Source: an uncultured Ectothiorhodospiraceae bacterium
Lineage (GTDB): Bacteria > Pseudomonadota > Gammaproteobacteria > UBA6429 > Thiohalophilaceae
DNA: 64,000 bases
Reading direction: 5' to 3'
Assembly: GCA_947260005.1 (NCBI GenBank)
Contig: CAMYOL010000026.1
Coordinates: 1-64,000, forward strand
Below the pieces are notes generated by a model that had not been told where the DNA came from, made no database searches, and worked only from the letters and a program-made list of their open reading frames with translations. Below, in pieces: positions 56,983 to 64,000 of the stretch (position 1 is the stretch's first letter; each line of letters begins with the position of its first letter). Made by a program: the position numbers and the translations under genes.

Positions 56983-59900
56983 ATGTCAAAGGGTGATAAT
57001 AATCAAGCAAACGATTTTTCACATTCAGATTTAGCCCACTTGAAGTTAGCCCTGGATCAGCATGCGATTGTTGCTATCACAGATATAAAAGGCGTTATTA
57101 CTTTTGTAAATGAAAAATTTACCGAAATCAGCGGATATAGTCGCCAGGAATTAGTTGGTCAGAATCACCGCCTGCTCAACTCCGGTCACCACCCAACAGA
57201 GTTTTTTAAAGATATGTATCGCTCAATTGCTAGCGGTCAGGTTTGGCATGGAGACATTTGCAACAAAGCCAAAGATGGCCATCTTTACTGGCTTGATACA
57301 ACGATTGTACCCATTTACGGCGAGAATGGAAAACCAGCAAGTTATATCGCTATTCGTTCAGACATAACAGAACATAAAAGACTCTGCATAGCGGTGGCAA
57401 GAAGTGAGGCTCAGGTCCGTGGATTATTTGAGTCTGTTGCGGATGGTATTATCACGATAAATCAATATGGGATAGTGCAAGAGTTTAATCCGGCTGCAGC
57501 TCGTATATTTGGTTATGAGCAAATAGAGATAATCGGCCAGGAAGTAACTATGCTCATGCCTCAAGCTATACGATCGTCTCACATACATGGATTACAGCGT
57601 TATCTGGAAAGTGGTGAGAAAAAGATAATTGGCAAAACGATAGAAGTAAATGGGTTGCGCAAGGATGGAACAAGTTTTTTGCTGGAGTTATCAATTACTG
57701 AAGAAAGGCTAGACAATAATAGTCGTTTTACTGCGATTGCCAGAGATGTTACTGAGCGCAAACAAACAGAGCAGGAATTGAATCGTTTCAAAACAACTCT
57801 CGATGAAACAATGGATTGTGTTTTTATGTTTGAGCCGGATTCACTTAAGTTTTTTTATGTGAATGCCGGAGCTTTGCAACAGGTTGGTTATAGCTACGAT
57901 GAACTGATGGATATGAAACCGTTCGACATTAAACCTGAATACAGTGAAGAACAATTTCGTGAAAAAATTTTTCCGATGCTCAATGGTCGCCAACAATCGA
58001 TTAACTTTGAAACGTTACACGAACATAAAGCTGGGTATACTGTCCCAGTCGAGATTTTCCTCCAATATATAAACCCGGCAGGGGAGTCGCCCCGTTTTGT
58101 AGCCATTGTTCGTGATATTACTGAGAGGAAACAGACCGAACAGGAATTGAATCGTTTCAAAACGACTCTCGATGAAACAATGGACTGTGTATTTATGTTC
58201 GAGCCAGACACGTTAAAGTTCTTTTACGTAAATGCTGGTGCGCTGCAACAGGTTGGTTACAGCTACGATGAGTTGATGGATATGAAACCGTTCGACATTA
58301 AACCAGGGTTCACCGAAGAACAATTCCGTGAAGTGATATTCCCAATGTTGAATGGAAGACAACAATCTATTAATTTTGAAACATTGCATGAACATAAGGA
58401 TGGGCATACTGTTCCTGTTGAGATTTTCCTTCAATACATAAATCCGGCAGGTGAATCGCCCCGCTTTGTAGCTATTGTTCGTGACATTACTGAGCGCAAA
58501 CGGGCTGATAAATTATTAATTGACGCACGTGATGCTGCAGAAGAGGCTGCTCGTCAAAAATCTGAATTTCTTGCTAATATGAGTCACGAAATACGAACAC
58601 CAATGAATGGTGTGTTGGGTATGTTGGGACTGTTGATTAACGATGATCTTAATGATGTGCAGCATCATCATGCTCTGCTGGCACGATCCAGTGCTGACTC
58701 TCTTTTAACATTGATCAATGACATCCTTGATTTTTCCAAGGTTGATGCCGGGAAACTGGAATTAGAAATACTGGAATTTAATATACAGGATATGTTGGGT
58801 GAATTTGTCGAGTCTATGGCGCTACAGGCGCAGGATAAAGGTTTGGAGCTTATTTTGGATGTTACCAGTATTGAGCAAACGATGGTGAAGGGAGATCCTG
58901 GACGGATTCGCCAGATCCTGACAAATCTTGTGAGCAATGCAATTAAATTTACTGACTCAGGTGAAATTGTTATCCGTGCAAAAACAGACACATCTGACAA
59001 TAATGAGATGCAATTTAACTGTTCTGTTACTGATACGGGAACAGGTATTCCTAAAGAAAAACAGACATTATTGTTTGATTCCTTTACCCAGGTGGATGCC
59101 TCCACAACACGTAAATATGGGGGAAGTGGCTTAGGGCTTGCTATTGCCAGAAAATTATCAGAACTAATGGACGGGAACATAGGTGTAAAGAGTGAACCAG
59201 GAAGAGGAAGTTGTTTTACGTTTAATATTATCTTACGAGTCAGCGAACAATCACTCAAGATTATTCCGACTGTAAATTTACAGAATAAAAATATTTTGAT
59301 CGTGGATGGAAATAGAACTAACCGAAAAGTTATATGTCGACAATTGGAACATTGGGGAGGGCAGGTGACAGAGGCAGATAGTGCAGCAGTGGCCTTACAG
59401 TGCCTGGATAAGAAAGAAGATAGAGCTTTTTCTTTAGTCTTACTTGATTCACAATTACCTGATATGGAGGGTAAATTATTAGGTAAGCTTATTCGTAAAA
59501 AGTCATATCTTGGCTCAGTGAAATTAATTATTATGATCCCCGTGGGTAAATATAGTGAGGGAAAAAATATATCTGATTTTGGCTTTGATGGGTATATTAC
59601 CAAGCCTGCGATTCCGTCTGGACTCCATAATATGTTGATAAAAAATTTAAATGAAAGATGTGACTCTGTCCACGATGCATTTGAGGATACACAACGGAAT
59701 GTAATAGACAGGAAATGTTTACTTGATGATAATAACAAATCAAATAATCTGGAAAATATTCGTATCTTATTAGTAGAAGATAACCATATAAATCAGGTTA
59801 TTGCTCTGAACATTCTAGAGAGTATTGGTTTATCTTGCGACCTTGCGGGGAATGGGATTGAGGCGATATCGGCATTAAAAACGGCTTCGTCGTATTCACC

Positions 59901-60150
59901 ATATACATTAATTCTGATGGATTGCCAGATGCCGGAGATGGACGGATACGAAACTTCACGAAACATCCGTATGGGTAAGGCTGGCGAAATCAATAGCCAA
60001 ATTCCTATTATCGCCATGACAGCTAACGCGATGAAAGGTGATAAAGAGAAATGTCTCAAGGCAGGGATGAGTGATTACCTTAGTAAACCGGTTGAGCCTA
60101 AAGAAATAGAAAAGAAGATATTTCAGTGGCAAACGATAAATCAGCTATAG
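56983..60150 (+). CDS. multi-PAS hybrid sensor histidine kinase
   Basis: 1055 residues, cytosolic, no membrane segment. PAS1 about 20-140, PAS2 about 140-255, PAS3 about 258-380 and PAS4 about 381-503 (the last two nearly identical), HisKA with ANMSHEIRTPMNG, HATPase, receiver-like domain 1 (about 765-890, acceptor in LLDSQLPDME), and receiver 2 (about 920-1040, LMDCQMPEMDG, SKP). No DNA-binding output, no HPt. Probably passes phosphate to an unlinked HPt/response regulator. Single gene. Confidence 0.9.
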   Translation: MSKGDNNQANDFSHSDLAHLKLALDQHAIVAITDIKGVITFVNEKFTEISGYSRQELVGQNHRLLNSGHHPTEFFKDMYRSIASGQVWHGDICNKAKDGHLYWLDTTIVPIYGENGKPASYIAIRSDITEHKRLCIAVARSEAQVRGLFESVADGIITINQYGIVQEFNPAAARIFGYEQIEIIGQEVTMLMPQAIRSSHIHGLQRYLESGEKKIIGKTIEVNGLRKDGTSFLLELSITEERLDNNSRFTAIARDVTERKQTEQELNRFKTTLDETMDCVFMFEPDSLKFFYVNAGALQQVGYSYDELMDMKPFDIKPEYSEEQFREKIFPMLNGRQQSINFETLHEHKAGYTVPVEIFLQYINPAGESPRFVAIVRDITERKQTEQELNRFKTTLDETMDCVFMFEPDTLKFFYVNAGALQQVGYSYDELMDMKPFDIKPGFTEEQFREVIFPMLNGRQQSINFETLHEHKDGHTVPVEIFLQYINPAGESPRFVAIVRDITERKRADKLLIDARDAAEEAARQKSEFLANMSHEIRTPMNGVLGMLGLLINDDLNDVQHHHALLARSSADSLLTLINDILDFSKVDAGKLELEILEFNIQDMLGEFVESMALQAQDKGLELILDVTSIEQTMVKGDPGRIRQILTNLVSNAIKFTDSGEIVIRAKTDTSDNNEMQFNCSVTDTGTGIPKEKQTLLFDSFTQVDASTTRKYGGSGLGLAIARKLSELMDGNIGVKSEPGRGSCFTFNIILRVSEQSLKIIPTVNLQNKNILIVDGNRTNRKVICRQLEHWGGQVTEADSAAVALQCLDKKEDRAFSLVLLDSQLPDMEGKLLGKLIRKKSYLGSVKLIIMIPVGKYSEGKNISDFGFDGYITKPAIPSGLHNMLIKNLNERCDSVHDAFEDTQRNVIDRKCLLDDNNKSNNLENIRILLVEDNHINQVIALNILESIGLSCDLAGNGIEAISALKTASSYSPYTLILMDCQMPEMDGYETSRNIRMGKAGEINSQIPIIAMTANAMKGDKEKCLKAGMSDYLSKPVEPKEIEKKIFQWQTINQL
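57751..58488 (+). repeat. tandem 369-bp PAS-domain duplication
   Basis: The ACTGAG linker codons recur at 57751, 58120 and 58489, an exact 369-base (123-residue) period. The two enclosed units encode nearly the same PAS-PAC protein sequence but differ at many third positions and at a few residues (for example EYSEEQFREK vs GFTEEQFREV), so the duplication is recent and kept in frame. Confidence 0.9.
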
Positions 60151-60263
60151 TAAATATAATTAGTTATTATTCGCCTACCCAAAAGTATATTTAATAATAT
60201 TAAATACCTTGTGCGAAGTTCTTTTCTATAACGAGTCTGTCAATAATCAGGTAACATATATTA

Positions 60264-62123
60264 TTATCTCGATAATAACCATGATTTTAGTTCGTCATAC
60301 TCGATCGGTTTACAATAATAATATCCCTGAGCAAAGTCGCATTTCATTGATTTAAGGGCCTTGCTGGTATCGACATCTTCAACACCCTCAGCAACCACTT
60401 CTAATCCTAGACTATGTGCAAGTTTGACAGTAGATTTAACGATGACATAGTCATTATTGTCGGAATTTAGATTTTTAACGAAGGAACGATCGATTTTTAC
60501 CTGATTGGCAGCTAATTTTTTTAAATAAGATAGAGAGGAATAACCTGTGCCAAAATCATCGATTGCAATAGTGAAGCCTAGATCCGACAGTCGTTTAACA
60601 ATTATTTGGGACTGCTCAGGATCATGCATTATACTGGTTTCAGTAATCTCAAGCGTTACGTTATTTGCTGAAATATTTTTATTATCGAGGTGCTGTTTTA
60701 TCTCGGTGCTAAATTGTTCATCTTGTAAATTCCTTGCTGATATATTAATGGCAATATTTAGATCGTCATGACCTGCCGTGTGTAAATTAATTAAAGCCTG
60801 TATTGATGATTTAATAACCCACGTTGTCAGGGTTTTAATCATACTGGTTTGTTCTGCAATTGGAATGAATACATCCGGACTGATATAGCCGTACTCAGGA
60901 TGTTCCCAGCGGGCTAATACCTCCAGGCCAATAACTCTATCATCTTTTATTGATATTTTAGGTTGAAAATTAAGATGTAATAAATCGTTGTCTAATGCAT
61001 GCCGTAGTTCAGCGATAAGTTTCAATCTATTTGGTGTACTGGCATTTAGCTCCTGGTCGTAATAGGCCCAATCCTTGCCACTACTTTTTGCATGATACAT
61101 TGCTATATCAGCATGTCGCATTAAGTCTTCCTGGGTATCGCCGTGATGCGGAAATTCAGCGATACCCAGGCTGGCATCGACTGATAAATGGAGCCCCTGA
61201 GTTGTAATGTGTGATTTTAAGTTTGTCATTATGTCAGTCAATGTTAATTCGAGTGATGATTGTTCTCGGTCAGGCATCACTAACGCATATTCGTCTCCGC
61301 CTAACCGGGCCACTAAGGTGTCTTGCTGAACACATGATGTTAACCGATTTGCGATCTCTATTAACACCTCATCGCCTACAAAATGCCCAAGTGCATCATT
61401 GATCTCTTTAAATCGATCCAGGTCAATAATTATGACCCAAATATTTTTGTTAGCCAGGGTGTGCTCTATTATTAATGAATGGAGAGTCTGAATAAATTTC
61501 TTCCGGTTTGGTAAACCCGTTAATGAATCGTGTAATGATTGAAAGCGCATTTGCTCGCTGATTCGTTTCTGTTCTTTAAGTGCCTTTTCTTTATCTTTGT
61601 TGGATTGGTATAAAGATTGTGTTGTTTTTGATAGGGCTGCAAATGGAAGTAAACGTAACGTCAGGTAAATCGCAATCGAAAGAATAACGCCGATGAGGCC
61701 AACGACTAACAACTCAATGATTAATGACCAGAGGCTTATAGTAACGATAATTTTTCCTGCTTGTTTTTCACCGTCACTGAGGATGGCTGTTTCTGAGTGG
61801 TTAGGGGTCTTGGGTTTTTTACCAGATTCCAGTAACACCTCGCTATTAGAGTTTATAATTTGATAGTGAACCTGGCTGGATTTAGTCAGGGTGCGTTCAA
61901 CTAAATCTCTTAAACGATGATGTTGAAATTCCCATGATTCAGGATGGCTGTAAATGATTTCAGATACGGCATCAGCGCCCTGATTGGCCTGAGATTTTAA
62001 CCAAAATGTTTGATAACGAAATGATGCAAATGTATAAACGGCTGGAATTACAATCATCACAATGAGTGAGATGATTATAGCTGTCCATAAGGTTATTTTT
62101 TTTAGTTGAACTATGTCATCCAA
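60264..62123 (-). CDS. membrane GGDEF-EAL protein, paired with a binding protein
   Basis: 619 residues. TM about 12-34, a short periplasmic loop (about 35-130), a second TM about 135-160, GGDEF (about 195-355) with GGDEY in the active loop (ARLGGDEYALVM) and no RxxD inhibitory site, EAL (about 365-610) with EVLARWEHP and DDFGTGYSSLSYL. Phosphodiesterase activity looks more secure than cyclase activity. Eleven bases downstream of a phosphate-binding-type protein gene, on the same strand, so co-transcribed. Confidence 0.9.
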   Translation of the reverse strand: MDDIVQLKKITLWTAIIISLIVMIVIPAVYTFASFRYQTFWLKSQANQGADAVSEIIYSHPESWEFQHHRLRDLVERTLTKSSQVHYQIINSNSEVLLESGKKPKTPNHSETAILSDGEKQAGKIIVTISLWSLIIELLVVGLIGVILSIAIYLTLRLLPFAALSKTTQSLYQSNKDKEKALKEQKRISEQMRFQSLHDSLTGLPNRKKFIQTLHSLIIEHTLANKNIWVIIIDLDRFKEINDALGHFVGDEVLIEIANRLTSCVQQDTLVARLGGDEYALVMPDREQSSLELTLTDIMTNLKSHITTQGLHLSVDASLGIAEFPHHGDTQEDLMRHADIAMYHAKSSGKDWAYYDQELNASTPNRLKLIAELRHALDNDLLHLNFQPKISIKDDRVIGLEVLARWEHPEYGYISPDVFIPIAEQTSMIKTLTTWVIKSSIQALINLHTAGHDDLNIAINISARNLQDEQFSTEIKQHLDNKNISANNVTLEITETSIMHDPEQSQIIVKRLSDLGFTIAIDDFGTGYSSLSYLKKLAANQVKIDRSFVKNLNSDNNDYVIVKSTVKLAHSLGLEVVAEGVEDVDTSKALKSMKCDFAQGYYYCKPIEYDELKSWLLSR

Positions 62124-62134
62124 GTAAAGTAACC

Positions 62135-62983
62135 TTATAGCGAGAAATGAATGGCCTTGTGCCCGGTCCGTTCAAGGATGTTTTTACCTTCTTTAGAGGT
62201 CAGGAATTTAATAAATTTAGTAACAACCTCATTACTATCTTTCGATATAACGATGTAGAGATCTTTGACTAAACTGTAGTGCCCATTGGTGATGCTCTCG
62301 ATTGAAGGCGTAATACCATTAAGTTTAAGACTTTTTAACGGTCGTTGCTCGGCAATGATTAATGAAAGCGTACTGGTGCCAATCGCACCTGGCACGGATG
62401 CTATTTTGTCAGCGCTATTTTGATCCGTTGTTGCGATCGGAACACCACGTCTCTGGTAGGCTTGTTGCAAAGGTTCGATCATCCAGGGTAAGTGCTTTTC
62501 AACTAGCAATGTATCAGAATCAGATTTAGGTCTTAAAATTGGCCGAGCGACTGTGCCGTCAGGCCAATACGGTGATTTACCAGAATAGATATCTTTCAAC
62601 TGTGTCGACGTGATACCGTCTGTTGGATTTTTTCTTGCGGCTGCAAAGACCAGCGGAGTCTGGGCATATTTAAACGCTCGTATAGATGGTGTTTGTTCTT
62701 TTGGTTTTAAAGGACGTGAGGTGATCGCGATATCTAATTTACCTGCCTGCAAGGCTTTTACTCCACCACTGCTGCCCAGGCTTGGCGGTATTTCAATCGC
62801 CAGGTTATTTTGTGTGGCAGAAAAGATATCAGCCAACTGTCTGATTGTTGCGAGATCAGTTCCGCTACCGCCAATTCGGAGTGTCGTTTCGGCTAAGGTA
62901 CTTGTTGAAACGGTTGTCAGGGCAATAGTAGTTGAATATCCCAGCACTAAAAATCTGGATAAAAGCCAGTTTAATCGATGCAT
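62135..62983 (-). CDS. PstS-like periplasmic binding protein
   Basis: 282 residues with a signal peptide (LGYSTTIALTTVSTSTLAE). PBP-like fold (IGGSGTDLATIRQLADIF, SSGGVKALQAGKLDIAITSR, IVGTSTLSLIIA-type strands). No permease or ATPase nearby, so it is probably not a transporter subunit. Coupled to the GGDEF-EAL gene, whose periplasmic loop could be its partner: a periplasmic ligand signal into c-di-GMP. Confidence 0.78.
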   Translation of the reverse strand: MHRLNWLLSRFLVLGYSTTIALTTVSTSTLAETTLRIGGSGTDLATIRQLADIFSATQNNLAIEIPPSLGSSGGVKALQAGKLDIAITSRPLKPKEQTPSIRAFKYAQTPLVFAAARKNPTDGITSTQLKDIYSGKSPYWPDGTVARPILRPKSDSDTLLVEKHLPWMIEPLQQAYQRRGVPIATTDQNSADKIASVPGAIGTSTLSLIIAEQRPLKSLKLNGITPSIESITNGHYSLVKDLYIVISKDSNEVVTKFIKFLTSKEGKNILERTGHKAIHFSL

Positions 62984-63248
62984 TGTACGATCACCTTTGC
63001 AAAATAATTAAAGTAACTTATTGATTTAATTAAATTAATGTTTTTGTTGTTTAAACGCTACACTATAATTATCGGCATTAATATGAAAGACTTAATGCGT
63101 TGCGTGAAAGAAAAAGTATAGCATTTGACAACATAACTCTTAAATTCTGTGGATACAGTTCGTAACAACAGCCTCAGGCATATTCTCAAGATTAGTAAAT
63201 TTATTAAAATAAAATGAAGAAAAATAACTTTGATATATTTGCGAATTA

Positions 63249-64000
63249 ATGGAAATGATAAAGCGCGTAACTAATTTGCTCCAGGATTCCTGGCAAGGGT
63301 TTTGTCGTGCCGTCGTCGCTGTTTTTTACCGCAATATTGAAATCGATGGTCTGCAGTATTTTCCCATGAACGGATCGGTCTTACTGTGCGCCAACCATGC
63401 CAATGCCCTTGCAGATGCGGTGATCATACAAGCGGTCATTCCACGGCTGTTGCATCCTATTGCGCGCAGTGGTTTGTTTAAAAATTGGTTACTTAAACCC
63501 TTTATGTTGACCATGCAAGCGGTACCAGTCTACCGGCGACAGGATAATGAAGCCAGTACGAAGGAAAATGTTGGCACTTTCCAGCGATGTTATGACATGT
63601 TAGGGCAAGGTGAAGTGATACTCATTTTCCCGGAAGGGCAGAGTCACTCGGATCCATGTTTACGCCCTATCAAATCCGGCGCAGCAAGAATGATCCTGGG
63701 TTGTTATAAGCAGGGGATACCACTCACTGTGCTACCCATTGGTTTGACTTTCTCTAACAAAGGTAAATTTCGTAGTAACCTGTTTATAAAAATAGGTGAA
63801 CCTGTTGATTTGGCTTCCGCAAATGACGGAGCTGGTAATGAAGTACGCCAACTTACAGCTGATATACAACATTCTATTGAGTCTGTCACGATCAATGTAG
63901 AAGAGTCAGAAGATCTTGATTTTCTGAAACGTGTAGAACGATTTTTTGCCATGCGTCATGGAAAGTATCGACATCGTAGTATGGCATTACGCTTTCGGGC
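63249..64000 (+). CDS. PlsC-type 1-acyl-glycerol-3-phosphate acyltransferase (partial)
   Basis: Starts with ATG at 63249 and runs off the window end at 64000 without a stop. The catalytic motif NHANALAD (HX4D) and FPEG in LIFPEGQSH identify PlsC-like lysophosphatidate acyltransferases. Hydrophobic, with a fitting N-terminal helix. Divergent from the PstS-like/GGDEF-EAL operon. The C-terminal part beyond the window is unknown. Confidence 0.82.
   Translation, partial: MEMIKRVTNLLQDSWQGFCRAVVAVFYRNIEIDGLQYFPMNGSVLLCANHANALADAVIIQAVIPRLLHPIARSGLFKNWLLKPFMLTMQAVPVYRRQDNEASTKENVGTFQRCYDMLGQGEVILIFPEGQSHSDPCLRPIKSGAARMILGCYKQGIPLTVLPIGLTFSNKGKFRSNLFIKIGEPVDLASANDGAGNEVRQLTADIQHSIESVTINVEESEDLDFLKRVERFFAMRHGKYRHRSMALRFR

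Noticed and set aside
58668-59738. 356-codon minus-strand frame in the hybrid kinase
   Set aside because: Antisense shadow; composition follows the real kinase codons, and no family signal.

Overview
The window is a typical, moderately AT-rich proteobacterial chromosome segment. Gene content (RapA, PurT, Uup, KefB/C-type antiporter, RpfF/RpfC/RpfG, NasT, sigma-54-type promoters, PlsC) points to an environmental gammaproteobacterium with a large cyclic-di-GMP network. I cannot name the genus. No rRNA or tRNA gene was recognised and no CRISPR array is present.

Layout. 0-1 kb: one DUF4375/DMP19-like gene framed by integron-style core sites, looking like a stray gene cassette. 1-3.5 kb: an HD hydrolase with CBS-like and HEPN-like regions, then a dense array of palindromic and 18-bp tandem repeats, then a lipoprotein. 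3.6-7 kb: a LysR regulator divergent from azoR-pirin-secreted protein-ychJ. 7-19 kb: uup, purT, a cation/proton antiporter, a secreted hydrolase, a REP-like palindrome, a secreted coiled-coil protein with IxxNTxx heptads, rapA, and a decayed membrane-protein gene. 19-28 kb: a Cache-GAF-GGDEF-EAL protein and a complete DSF quorum-sensing locus, rpfF convergent with rpfG-rpfC. 28-32.5 kb: a frameshifted copper/silver P-type ATPase and a TetR/fatty-acid-hydroxylase pair with two clear operators.

32.6-43.8 kb is the most notable region, a nitrogen-oxyanion regulon. A sigma-54-type promoter precedes nasT (ANTAR antiterminator). An ANTAR leader RNA (two hexaloop hairpins plus an overlapping terminator) precedes an operon encoding an unusual NirB-like FAD/[2Fe-2S]/cytochrome-b membrane fusion, an 11-heme cytochrome c, a DUF3365-type heme lipoprotein, a single-domain globin and a PDC-like membrane sensor. 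A second ANTAR leader, with its own sigma-54-type promoter and NtrC-like box, precedes nrtA-nrtB-nrtD (nitrate uptake). No siroheme nitrite reductase, molybdenum nitrate reductase or NasS is present in the window, so the electron-transfer operon may be a new nitrite/NO/hydroxylamine-handling module under NasT control.

44-64 kb: PPK2, a glycosyltransferase-like protein, two GGDEF-containing proteins, a kinase/AAA protein, an XRE regulator divergent from a small membrane protein, a large Ig-domain lipoprotein, a multi-PAS hybrid kinase with a recent exact-period PAS duplication, a phosphate-binding-type protein paired with a GGDEF-EAL protein, and a PlsC-type acyltransferase running off the end. 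In total there are four GGDEF proteins (three with EAL) and one HD-GYP protein, which fits a species in which DSF and other signals feed into c-di-GMP.
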